Part shown: in pieces, positions 17,658 to 25,494 of the stretch
How positions within the stretch are numbered: the stretch's first letter is position 1
How the letters are laid out: the number at the start of each line of letters is the position of its first letter
Source of the DNA: Paenibacillus silvestris
Lineage (GTDB): Bacteria > Bacillota > Bacilli > Paenibacillales > NBRC-103111
Length of the DNA: 64,000 nt
Direction of reading: 5' to 3'
Assembly: GCF_009882985.1 (NCBI RefSeq)
Contig: NZ_WTUZ01000010.1
Location: forward strand, 248,352-312,351
The notes under the pieces: generated by a model
Told to the model about the DNA's origin: nothing
The model's database searches: none
The model's input: only the letters and a program-made list of their open reading frames with translations
Position numbers and translations under genes: made by a program

Positions 17658-17671
17658 TATTGTATACAATA
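17658..17671. promoter_or_regulatory. Candidate operator over the uvrA-like gene promoter
   Basis: Perfect 14-base palindrome TATTGTATACAATA, 34 bases before the UvrA-like start. On the minus strand it covers a possible -10 (TATACA, 17666-17661) paired with TTGCTT (17690-17685) at 18 bases. Its core TGTATACA recurs at 17752-17759 next to the nitroreductase promoter. Confidence 0.5.
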
Positions 17672-17718
17672 TACTAAAAATAGAAGCAAGCTATTTTGAT
17701 ATTTTGATGGTTTGACGA

Positions 17719-17759
17719 TTGACATTCTTGTAAACATAGTCATATGATTCGTGTATACA
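17719..17759 (+). promoter_or_regulatory. Predicted promoter and TGTATACA motif of the nitroreductase gene
   Basis: TTGACA (17719-17724), an 18-base spacer and TATGAT (17743-17748), followed by TGTATACA (17752-17759) around the expected transcription start. AGGAGG and the ATG at 17794 follow. The octamer repeats the core of the palindrome on the other side of this divergent promoter region. Confidence 0.6.
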
Positions 17760-17793
17760 TAAGTCTAGTAGATCATATAGGAGGCATACATCA

Positions 17794-18420
17794 ATGAGTG
17801 ATTTTTCAACAATTGTTAAAGAACGTAGATCGGCCAATGCATTCATCCCGAATATTGAAATCCCGAACGAAGACTTGAATGACATTCTGAATACGGTGAA
17901 ATTTGCTCCATCTGCTTTTAACCTGCAACATGCTCACTACATCATTGTTAAAGACCCAACTACAAAAGATGAGGTTTACAAAGCGGCTTATAAACAATAT
18001 AAAGTTCAAACGGCTTCAGCTGTTATTCTCATATTGGGTAACCTTGATGCTTATAAAGACGCTGCTAGATTGAACGAAGGTTTACTGCAACTTGGGGTAA
18101 TCAGCAAACAGGAATATGACATGACGGTGGAAGATGTTACGAATTTTTATGAAAATCGAGGAGATGACTTTAAGCGCGACGAAGCGATCCGTAATGCCAG
18201 TCTCTCTGCGCAACTCTTTATGCTTGCTGCCAAAGAAAAAGGCTGGGATACATGCCCTATGATTGGCTTTGACCCCGAAATGATGCGCCAAATCCTGCAT
18301 ATTCCCGATAATTATGTTCCAGCCCTACTCCTCACGATAGGGAAAGAAGACTTAGAGAAACGCAGACCGCGTGGCTACCGCAAGCCTGTGGGAGAGTTCG
18401 TAAGCTTTGATCGCTTCTAA
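17794..18420 (+). CDS. Nitroreductase family protein
   Basis: 208-aa FMN-dependent oxidoreductase. N-terminal FMN-phosphate segment KERRSANAFIPNIEIP, then VKFAPSAFNLQHAHYIIV (the PSA.N.Q block), SAQLFMLAAKEKGWDTCPMI, and the C-terminal glycine/arginine segment KRRPRGYRKPVGEFVSFDRF. Reduces nitro groups or quinones with NAD(P)H. Strong AGGAGG 8 bases before the ATG. Divergent from the UvrA-like gene, with a possible shared operator. Pairing a nitro/quinone reductase with a DNA-damage-type ABC protein suggests response to a xenobiotic or antibiotic (inference). Confidence 0.93.
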   Translation: MSDFSTIVKERRSANAFIPNIEIPNEDLNDILNTVKFAPSAFNLQHAHYIIVKDPTTKDEVYKAAYKQYKVQTASAVILILGNLDAYKDAARLNEGLLQLGVISKQEYDMTVEDVTNFYENRGDDFKRDEAIRNASLSAQLFMLAAKEKGWDTCPMIGFDPEMMRQILHIPDNYVPALLLTIGKEDLEKRRPRGYRKPVGEFVSFDRF

Positions 18421-18450
18421 AAGGGGACCAGCAGGCTGATTAGAATAAAC

Positions 18451-18490
18451 ACAAAAATCCCGGCGAGGAAGAACTCGTCGGGATTTTTGT
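18451..18490. terminator. Strong terminator after the nitroreductase gene
   Basis: Stem AAAAATCCCGGCGAG / CTCGTCGGGATTTTT around a GAAGAA loop, nearly perfect, with T-runs on both strands. It ends directly at the left edge of repeat element A. Confidence 0.9.
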
Positions 18491-18723
18491 GAGCTAACGG
18501 ACTGAAATGACTCTATTTGCTGCTTTTGGGACAGGAATTGCAGCTAACGGACCCATGTGTCGCTAATGGACAAGAAGACACTGAAATCAGCAACAAATTC
18601 AATAGATAACGGCACCTCAGTCCGTTAGCTTCTTAAATCCAGCCAAATAAACAAAATAACGGCGTATAGGTCCGTTACAGGGATTAGGGTGGTTGAGCAT
18701 CTCATTGTGTCCGTTAGACTCAC
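18489..18723. repeat. Dispersed palindromic repeat element A (TAACGG-core type)
   Basis: Non-coding 235-base stretch between the nitroreductase terminator and the PL6 lyase stop. TAACGG occurs at 18495, 18545, 18607 and 18657, i.e. spacings of 50, 62 and 50 bases. At 18607 and 18657 it is followed 8-9 bases later by the complement CCGTTA, which forms palindromic cores. The ends are inverted: GTGAGCTAACGGAC at 18489-18502 against GTCCGTTAGACTCAC at 18709-18723. Inner pairs include GCTGC/GCAGC and GTGTC/GACAC. The same four-core spacing is found in elements B and C, whose core sequence is different. Confidence 0.75.
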
Positions 18724-18747
18724 TATAGGCACAAATCACCCAGGCTA

Positions 18748-21021
18748 TCACGGAGATAAAGGCCCTACCTCCGCAACCGTTAACGGATGATTCACAAATA
18801 CAGCATTTCCAGACTGTTCATCTGCTCCAACATCAGCAGTTAAACGCGCTTCACCGTCCATATCCTCTGTTACAAATGGATAATTGCCCACGGCAGCATT
18901 GATCGCCGGGCTGGTAGACGAAAGCTTTTGCAAACCATTTACGGTGGTGAATAACGGATTAATAGAACGAATCTGCGCTGCTGTGCGTGAGGCGTTATTG
19001 GTTAACGTACTGCCATACCCCATATTACCTTGGAATGTCGTATTAGTGGTTACATTTTCCAAGTAAAGAGTACCCGTCGTATTTCTCACAATGTTGTTAG
19101 CAATCGTGCTGTCTTGTGGAGCATAGGTTTTGCCCGCATTCCCAATAACGATGCCTGTGGAACTGTTCACGATCGTGTTATTCATAATCTGTGCGCGGTA
19201 TACTTTCCACTGTGCCCTCAAATCGTCATCAGACGGATTAGCCGGATAACCTCCCGTACCACCATCATAATTGCCGCTATCTACGAAGATTGCCGCCTCC
19301 GTTAAATTCTCCATATAGTTATTATAGATTTTATGGTCATTTCCATAAATACGGATTCCTCCTTCTTCAGACTCCACCCCGTCGCCAAGAAAGAAATTTC
19401 CGTAAAACGAGTTGTTATGACCGTGCCTGGAAGTCAGTCCTCCCTTTGACGTTTTAAAAGTGTTATAGCGCACTGTGTTGTTGCTGCTTTTTACCGAAAC
19501 GATTTCAGGCTCTCCATCGCAATTTTCGAATAAATTGTACTGGATCGTATTGTAGCCATTAGACAAGGAAATACCGGATAGTCCGAGTCTGATCGTTTCT
19601 TTGCCGTTGTCTACCCATGGACCGATGCCATGGAAATAATTGTATTCAATCACATCATACTGAGAGATATGCCCGTTGTTATCACCTTGGTAGGCAATAA
19701 GCGGTTCTGTATCGCTTTTGGGCCCGAAATCGTTGTGATCAATCCGGTTGTGGTGGCTGTTGACGCCACTAACTTGCAGCCAGATTAAACCGGCCCCCGT
19801 TGGCAGCAGGGCGAAGCTATTTCGGGTAACCCGGATGTTGTTAGAGCCATCTAAAAGGAGCCCTGTTTTACCCAAATTCGCAAACTTTAGCCCTTCAACG
19901 ATGATGTTCGAACTATTTTTTATTTGCAATGCAGCGCCCCCGGAAATGATCGCCTGGCCTTGATTAGCTGCCTTAATCCGGATGGGGCTGGACGTTGTGC
20001 CGTTTTTCCCATTGATAACGAATTCAGTCGTTTGCGCATAATTACCATTTGCCAAAACAATGGTCGAACCAGGAACCGCTGAGTTCAGCGCAAGTGCAAA
20101 TTCGCCAGCTGTGGAGACAGGCACGAATCCATAAACTTCGACTTCGGTATAGCTATTCCAGGCATTGACGGAGTTTCCGTGGCCGACAATTCGCACATAC
20201 CGGCTTAAAGCAGTATCGGGGAAATCAAAAGTTTGCAGTCCAGTGGTCAGGCTGCTCGTTACGTTCGCTTGGATTGTCGTATACGCAATGCCGTCCTGGG
20301 ACGTTTGAATGTCAAAACTGGATGTTCGCGTATCGCCATTTATGAAGGCCATTTTCAAATAAGCGACTGTCGACTTCGTTCCCAAATCAATCCGGAGCCA
20401 CTGGCCATCGCCACTCGCCGACCAGCGAGTAGTCAGGTTTCCATCTGCCGCATTGGCAGCGACGTTCCCGTCATCCGAACTAGCAGACAACGCTGAGCCG
20501 GGGACTATAAATTTGGTGCTAAGAGGAGGAGCGCTTGAGGAATCCCCGTATATCTCCACTTCAGAGTAACTGTTCCAGGCGCTAACGGAATTCCCGTGAC
20601 CCACGATTCGTACATACCGGACAGGATCAGCATCGGGAAAATCAAACGTCTGCAAAGCTGCGCTCAAGCTGCTCGTAACGTTCGCCTGAATCGTTGTAAA
20701 ACTGATATTATCGGTCGATGTCTGAATATCGAAGCTGGATGTCCTTGTGTCGCCATTCAAAAAAGCAATCTTGATGAATGCGACTTTCATGTCGGCGTTC
20801 AGCTTAAACTGAATCCACTGCCCATCTCCACTTGCCGACCATCGAGTTGCCAAGTTACCATCAACTACATTGGCTGCAACGTTGCCGTCATCAGCACTTG
20901 CCGTGACATTCGACGATGGAATCGTCAATTTCGTGTCTAGTGCGAAGCCAGCTTGGGGGAACATCGTGAACAATAAACTCGTTAACAAGAGTACTGCACA
21001 TAGAAAACGGCCTGCTTTCAT
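18748..21021 (-). CDS. Secreted PL6-family polysaccharide lyase with two F5/8 type C domains
   Basis: 757 aa, exported: signal peptide MKAGRFLCAVLLLTSLLF... ending near FALD (~28). Two discoidin/F5-8-type-C (CBM32-like) domains at ~35-160 and ~170-300 are very similar to each other (RWSASGDGQW and RTSSFDIQTS in both), a recent internal duplication. The right-handed beta-helix at ~305-735 is a PL6/chondroitinase-B domain: PEIVSVKSSNN puts the Bronsted base Lys near residue 510 and LTSRHGHNN the Arg near 532, followed by IRIYGNDHKIYNNYMENLT. The enzyme cleaves uronate-containing polysaccharide by beta-elimination; PL6 covers alginate and dermatan, so substrate is open. Likely CcpA-controlled (cre-like site at 21049-21064). 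Confidence 0.92.
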   Translation of the reverse strand: MKAGRFLCAVLLLTSLLFTMFPQAGFALDTKLTIPSSNVTASADDGNVAANVVDGNLATRWSASGDGQWIQFKLNADMKVAFIKIAFLNGDTRTSSFDIQTSTDNISFTTIQANVTSSLSAALQTFDFPDADPVRYVRIVGHGNSVSAWNSYSEVEIYGDSSSAPPLSTKFIVPGSALSASSDDGNVAANAADGNLTTRWSASGDGQWLRIDLGTKSTVAYLKMAFINGDTRTSSFDIQTSQDGIAYTTIQANVTSSLTTGLQTFDFPDTALSRYVRIVGHGNSVNAWNSYTEVEVYGFVPVSTAGEFALALNSAVPGSTIVLANGNYAQTTEFVINGKNGTTSSPIRIKAANQGQAIISGGAALQIKNSSNIIVEGLKFANLGKTGLLLDGSNNIRVTRNSFALLPTGAGLIWLQVSGVNSHHNRIDHNDFGPKSDTEPLIAYQGDNNGHISQYDVIEYNYFHGIGPWVDNGKETIRLGLSGISLSNGYNTIQYNLFENCDGEPEIVSVKSSNNTVRYNTFKTSKGGLTSRHGHNNSFYGNFFLGDGVESEEGGIRIYGNDHKIYNNYMENLTEAAIFVDSGNYDGGTGGYPANPSDDDLRAQWKVYRAQIMNNTIVNSSTGIVIGNAGKTYAPQDSTIANNIVRNTTGTLYLENVTTNTTFQGNMGYGSTLTNNASRTAAQIRSINPLFTTVNGLQKLSSTSPAINAAVGNYPFVTEDMDGEARLTADVGADEQSGNAVFVNHPLTVAEVGPLSP

Positions 21022-21048
21022 TAATACACACCCTCTCCAAACTCATAA

Positions 21049-21064
21049 TTAAAACGCTTACATT
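21049..21064 (-). promoter_or_regulatory. cre-like (CcpA) site upstream of the PL6 gene
   Basis: Minus-strand AATGTAAGCGTTTTAA agrees with the cre pattern WWTGNAANCGNWNNCW at 15 of 16 positions (the penultimate C is A). It lies 28-43 bases before the PL6 start, a position suited to carbon catabolite repression. Confidence 0.5.
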
Positions 21065-21071
21065 TGTACTG

Positions 21072-21087
21072 TTGAGTGCGCACTCAA
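21072..21087. promoter_or_regulatory. Perfect 16-base palindrome in the PL6 promoter
   Basis: TTGAGTGCGCACTCAA is self-complementary over 16 bases and lies 51 bases upstream of the PL6 start. It is probably an operator for a dimeric regulator. I found no second copy while reading, so the regulator may lie outside the window. Confidence 0.5.
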
Positions 21088-21204
21088 TGTCAATCTTACC
21101 CTCCAATCCCTGGAATGATAATCATCACTTTCTTAAATTCATCATTAAAATCACAACTGCCCATCACAATTTTGAAAAATTTTGAAAATAGACCCTTATT
21201 TCCG

Positions 21205-21253
21205 AAACAAAAACACCCGCAATGCGGAATCAATCCACATTTTGCGGGTGTTG
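21205..21253 (-). terminator. Terminator of the PL operon after the GH95-like gene
   Basis: AACACCCGCAA (21212-21222) pairs with TTGCGGGTGTT (21242-21252). On the minus strand the stem is followed by TTTTTGTTT, so it ends the transcript coming from 21291. It separates that operon from the PL6 gene at 18748. Confidence 0.85.
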
Positions 21254-21290
21254 TACGCTGTTATCGACACTTAAGCGAACAAGCCGTCCA

Positions 21291-23534
21291 TCATGACTCG
21301 CCCGAATGAAAGCCATAAAGCCGCCAAGGCTTATGTCCTCCAAAATAACGCGTTACTTTATCTGTTCCTTCAACTGAACACACGCGCAGATCCGGTACGA
21401 CTTCGCCTTGATAAAGAATAACCGCTTCACCGGCATCCAACTCAAGCGATATTTCACCGTCGATGAACGCTTCTCCAGTTACACGAACCACTTGGTCACA
21501 ACCGATAATGTGCCAGTGAACAAGCCCCTTCCACCCCGTCTTGATCAGACATGGCTCCCCAGCCAAGCTCTTCACTCTGATCCACTGCGTGACGGCATCT
21601 TTGCGAACAGCGCCGACAAGGAAAGCGCCTTCAGCGCGCAAATCATGGAACGCCAGCTCCGTCCAAGCTTCTGGCACAGCCGGAAACACACGTAGCTTGC
21701 AGCCCCAACTCTGAAGCAGCATATCGTGAATCGACTCCGCTCCAGCCAGCGGTGTTTCGATAACCGGTCCCGCTTCCTTGTACATCGTATTCGGCTTGAT
21801 GATAAGCAGTAGCGATTGCAGCAATCGCATCGCCACATCCCCCCAACCAAGAACAGCGGCAATTGAGGCTGCCCCAGTCATGCTGAATCCGCGAAGATCA
21901 CCTTCTTTGGCCAACCAATGACGCAAAGAAGTTGCGATTAAGGCCTGCTCCTCTTCCGTTTCTCCTCCTACGAGATGCAGTGGAAAAATCGCCAGCAAGT
22001 GGCTGAAGTGACGATGCCCGTAAGCAAGCGGCATCTCTTGTCCAATCATATATCCCGTCTCATCGACGGGAAGCGGAACTAGCTTCTTCAATATGCCTTC
22101 CCATTCCGGAATTAGTAGATCCTTCGACTCCAGCCTTTGGCAGATATGAAGCAATGTCTCGCATCCCCAGCGAAGCAAGGAAAGATCATAATGGCAATCC
22201 CTTACTGTGGTCCGCATGAAAGAGCCGTATTCTGGTGAAATCGTCGGCGGCAGATGAAGGAAACCGTCTGTTCCCTCCTCTAACAAATGCCTGTAGTAGT
22301 TTACGCTGCGTTTTAAAATCGGGAATAAAACCTCTCCCAGCATCTTTTCGTCCATGGAATATCGATAATGCCGCCATATACTATGGCAAATCCAAGTTAA
22401 ATTTCCGACCTCATCTTCGACTTGAGCCCGTAAATCGAAGCTGCAGCTGCGCCCTAATCCAGCCGAATCATGCCGACAATCTTCCGGTATATTCAGAATT
22501 AAGTTATCCCAGTTGTCCTTTAATGAACGAACAAGCGATTCTCCCATTTCCAATCGATTGCTTGTATACACCGGCGAATAACTCATCTGCACGTTCATAT
22601 TAAACCAAACACCTGGCCATGGTGTGGACGTGAGCCACGGCCCTTGATTATCGATCAGTGGCTTGTCTGCTCGGGTTGCCGATGCCAATTTGTACATCTG
22701 AATCCAGTAAAAGCTTTCCAGACGGCCATCCGGCAACGAAACGAAACTCTGACGATAATACTGGTGCCACCAATCACGGTGAGCCTGCACCCATTCTTCA
22801 AAGTTTGCCGTAGAAGCCTGCTTCACTGCCTCTACCGCTTCAGCAATTGCCGATTCATTATGCCCACTTGCAATGGATAGCCAGTAGATACGGCGATTCG
22901 GTGATACCTGCACATCCTTCCAGGCAGTCACACAGCCATCCCCGCCGGAATAGCGCTGTGTGCACACATGTATGCCGTCCTCTACTTCCGTGTGTTCCAC
23001 TTCAGTCTCCGGCATATATTGATTCAAATTCACGCCGTCCGCATTTTTCAGAACAGGATCAACTTCCGGATAAGCATACCATTCACATCTTGCATCGCTT
23101 TCGCCAACTGTCGTCTCGATTTCCACGGCTATCACTGGGTAGAGACTGTGTACAAGCGAGCGAAGCTTGACCTCTCCGCTCGTTGTCGTAAGCGTTGCCT
23201 GCAATTCAGCATGCCATAAGCTAACCCGCATTTGCGTCGGATGATAGATTCTCCCTGCCAATTCCAGATCCAGCTCACCGAGCGGAACACGTGGAGGAAA
23301 TCCAGGTTTGTCCGTTCGTATTGCCGTCACATCCGTGCGCCCGGTGACCATGCGGAGTACATGCCGTTTGCTTGCATGTTCCTCCCCATATACCATTGTG
23401 CCAAGTAGACCGTTGCCAAGGAAAGCCCCTTCATCCCAGCTAACAGGCTTTACTACCCATTCCATATCGTTAGCTGCCATGAAACGTTCCCAATCTACAT
23501 CCAAGTGAACCGCTGAGCTGTTGCTTTCTTTCAC
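21291..23534 (-). CDS. GH95-like glycoside hydrolase
   Basis: 747 aa (from the GTG at 23534), cytoplasmic. The N-terminal beta-sandwich begins with the family-like WDEGAFLGNGLLGTMVYG (compare GH95 'PxGNGxLGAMVxG'); the middle is an (alpha/alpha)6 barrel with PWLTSTPWPGVWFNMNVQMS, HLPPTISPEYG and AYGHRHFSHLLAIFPLH, and the C-terminal sandwich includes LRVFPAVPEAWTELAFHDLR. Relatives remove alpha-L-fucose or alpha-L-galactose. The frame is open to a TTG at 23570 that overlaps the permease, but the GTG has GGGGG before it and falls after the permease stop. Last gene of the importer operon; probably trims imported oligosaccharides. Exact sugar not decidable. Confidence 0.8.
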   Translation of the reverse strand: MKESNSSAVHLDVDWERFMAANDMEWVVKPVSWDEGAFLGNGLLGTMVYGEEHASKRHVLRMVTGRTDVTAIRTDKPGFPPRVPLGELDLELAGRIYHPTQMRVSLWHAELQATLTTTSGEVKLRSLVHSLYPVIAVEIETTVGESDARCEWYAYPEVDPVLKNADGVNLNQYMPETEVEHTEVEDGIHVCTQRYSGGDGCVTAWKDVQVSPNRRIYWLSIASGHNESAIAEAVEAVKQASTANFEEWVQAHRDWWHQYYRQSFVSLPDGRLESFYWIQMYKLASATRADKPLIDNQGPWLTSTPWPGVWFNMNVQMSYSPVYTSNRLEMGESLVRSLKDNWDNLILNIPEDCRHDSAGLGRSCSFDLRAQVEDEVGNLTWICHSIWRHYRYSMDEKMLGEVLFPILKRSVNYYRHLLEEGTDGFLHLPPTISPEYGSFMRTTVRDCHYDLSLLRWGCETLLHICQRLESKDLLIPEWEGILKKLVPLPVDETGYMIGQEMPLAYGHRHFSHLLAIFPLHLVGGETEEEQALIATSLRHWLAKEGDLRGFSMTGAASIAAVLGWGDVAMRLLQSLLLIIKPNTMYKEAGPVIETPLAGAESIHDMLLQSWGCKLRVFPAVPEAWTELAFHDLRAEGAFLVGAVRKDAVTQWIRVKSLAGEPCLIKTGWKGLVHWHIIGCDQVVRVTGEAFIDGEISLELDAGEAVILYQGEVVPDLRVCSVEGTDKVTRYFGGHKPWRLYGFHSGES

Positions 23535-23550
23535 GCCAAAACCCCCATCT

Positions 23551-24429
23551 TTATCCTTTGATGGCACCAATTAGAGCACCTTTGACAAAATATTTCTGCA
23601 AAAATGGATAAACGAACAAAATCGGCACGGTAGCAACGATAATCGTCGCATACTTCAAAGTAGCGGCAAGCATTGCCGCATCCCCATCCGAAGCGCCCGT
23701 ATTCGCGTTGGCTTCCCCTTGCAGCAGGATTTCCCTGAGCACTAATTGCAGCGGATAGAGCGAACGCTCTTGCAGAAAAATCATCGCATTGAACCAGGAG
23801 TTCCAATGGCTCACACCGTAGTACAGCAGCATCACGGCAATTACCGGCATGGAAAGTGGCAGTACAATTCGGAATAAAATAACGAAATCATTCGCTCCGT
23901 CCATTTTGGCCGACTCCTCAAGCGCATCTGGAATGGCTTCGAATGCGGTTTTCATCAGAATCAGGTTAAATGTATTGATTGCCTGCGGAATGATAAGCGC
24001 CCACAAGGAATCAACTAGCCCCACTCCCTTGACCGTCAAGTAAAGGGGAATCAACCCTCCACTAAAAAACATCGTAAAAATGATGAACAACATAAGTGGT
24101 TTACGATACTGTAAGCTCTTGCGCGAGAGAGCATAAGCTCCGAATGCGGTCAGAGTAATATTAAGTGCTAAGCCCATCAACACGACAAATAACGTATTCC
24201 CGTAGCCTTTTATAATCATCGGATTGCGGAAGACATTCGTATAAGCATCAAGCGAGAAGCCGATGGGACGCCATAAGATCCCTTTGTGCCCCATCAGGCT
24301 TCCGGCATCACTGACTGAAGCGAACGCTACATAAAGCAGCGGATATACGGTAAGCACCATCAACAGGAGCAGCAGCACCGTATTGATATAATCAAAACAT
24401 CTCTCAGAGACGCTCACTTTGTTCAGCAT
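23551..24429 (-). CDS. Carbohydrate ABC transporter permease (LplC/YtcP type)
   Basis: 292-aa inner-membrane permease, about six transmembrane helices. The ATPase-coupling (EAA) loop is EAIPDALEESAKMDGANDFVI around residue 190, and the C-terminus FVYPFLQKYFVKGALIGAIKG is the standard LplC/YtcP ending. It pairs with the permease at 24448 and the lipoprotein at 25495 to import an oligosaccharide; as usual for this family no ATPase gene is present, and a shared MsmX-type ATPase elsewhere is expected. AGGAGAG precedes the ATG; it lies 18 bases after the partner permease. Confidence 0.93.
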   Translation of the reverse strand: MLNKVSVSERCFDYINTVLLLLLMVLTVYPLLYVAFASVSDAGSLMGHKGILWRPIGFSLDAYTNVFRNPMIIKGYGNTLFVVLMGLALNITLTAFGAYALSRKSLQYRKPLMLFIIFTMFFSGGLIPLYLTVKGVGLVDSLWALIIPQAINTFNLILMKTAFEAIPDALEESAKMDGANDFVILFRIVLPLSMPVIAVMLLYYGVSHWNSWFNAMIFLQERSLYPLQLVLREILLQGEANANTGASDGDAAMLAATLKYATIIVATVPILFVYPFLQKYFVKGALIGAIKG

Positions 24430-24447
24430 GATATCTCTCTCTCCTTT

Positions 24448-25410
24448 TTACCACAAGCTCGTATCGTTAAATTTGCGGCTTAACCAGTTGGATGAAATGA
24501 GCAGGACAAAATTGATGACCGAGTTGAACAAGCCCACCGCTGAACTGAAACTATAATTGAAATCTTGCAGACCAACGCGATAAACGTATGAGGAAATAAC
24601 GTCAGCTGTTTCGTAAGTACCCGGATTATACAGCAGAATGATTTTTTCAAAGCCGACATTCATCATCCGTCCGATATCGAGTATCAACAGAATAATGATG
24701 GTGGGCATAAGTCCTGGCAGTGTGACATGCGTCATTTGCTTCCATCGGCCAGCGCCGTCGATTTTCGCAGCTTCGTACTGCTCTTGGTCAATCCCGGTTA
24801 AAGCTGCCAGGAAGATGATCGTCCCCCAACCGATATTTTGCCAGATGCCTGAGGAGACATAGACGGTACGGAACAAGCTCGGTTCAAGCAAGAACGTCAG
24901 CCGTTCTCCACCGAAGAAAGCGACAACATCGTTGATCACACCTTCACTGGATGTGAAGTCTTTAAGAATCCCACAAATGACAATTAAAGAGATAAAGTGC
25001 GGCATGTACGTAATCGTTTGTACCGTTCTTTTGAACAAAGCATGCTTCAATTCGTTGAGCAAAAGCGCTAAAACAATCGGCGCCGGGAATCCAAATAACA
25101 GTTGATAGAAACTAATCAAAACGGTATTCTTGATGGTTCTCCAAAAGTAAGGTCCAGTAAAGAATTCACGGAAATGTTCAAATCCGACCCAATCACTCCC
25201 CCAAATGCCAAGTCTCGGGGAGAAATCCTTGAATGCTATGATAGCCCCATACATTGGCGCATAGTGAAACACAACATAATAAAGCAGAACAGGCAGCAGC
25301 ATGACATATAGCAGTTTGTTTTTGCGAATATCCAGAAAAATCCCGAAATTTAATTTCCTTTTTTCTCCAAGGGTTGTCATCGGCTTGGTCTTGGAAATCA
25401 TTGTGTTCAT
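24448..25410 (-). CDS. Carbohydrate ABC transporter permease (LplB/YteP type)
   Basis: 320 aa, six predicted transmembrane helices. Family marks: LPVLLYYVVFHYAPMYGAII near the N-terminus, FKDFSPRLGIWGSDWVGFEH, EAA loop YEAAKIDGAGRWKQMTHVTL, and a C-terminal LSRKFNDTSLW typical of LplB. Start chosen at the ATG 25410, which has GGAGAGGG about 9 bases upstream; an upstream ATG at 25431 lacks a site. It forms the transport channel with the LplC-type permease. Downstream of the SBP gene and separated from it by a perfect stem-loop. Confidence 0.93.
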   Translation of the reverse strand: MNTMISKTKPMTTLGEKRKLNFGIFLDIRKNKLLYVMLLPVLLYYVVFHYAPMYGAIIAFKDFSPRLGIWGSDWVGFEHFREFFTGPYFWRTIKNTVLISFYQLLFGFPAPIVLALLLNELKHALFKRTVQTITYMPHFISLIVICGILKDFTSSEGVINDVVAFFGGERLTFLLEPSLFRTVYVSSGIWQNIGWGTIIFLAALTGIDQEQYEAAKIDGAGRWKQMTHVTLPGLMPTIIILLILDIGRMMNVGFEKIILLYNPGTYETADVISSYVYRVGLQDFNYSFSSAVGLFNSVINFVLLISSNWLSRKFNDTSLW

Positions 25411-25440
25411 AGCATCACCCTCTCCATCCATGGCGCTGTT

Positions 25441-25478
25441 CTAGCAGAGGGTCGGAACGAACATCCTTCCTCTGCTAG
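25441..25478 (-). other. Intercistronic stem-loop between SBP and permease genes
   Basis: CTAGCAGAGG and CCTCTGCTAG form a perfect 10-bp stem with an 18-base loop. No T-run follows on the minus strand, so it is probably an mRNA processing or stabilising hairpin that keeps the binding protein more abundant than the permeases, not a full terminator. Confidence 0.6.
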
Positions 25479-25494
25479 AGTCGCCGCAGATTAA

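Noticed and set aside
21291..23570. TTG start of the GH95-like gene inside the permease gene
   Set aside because: No ribosome binding site at the TTG; the GTG at 23534 has one and starts after the permease stop.
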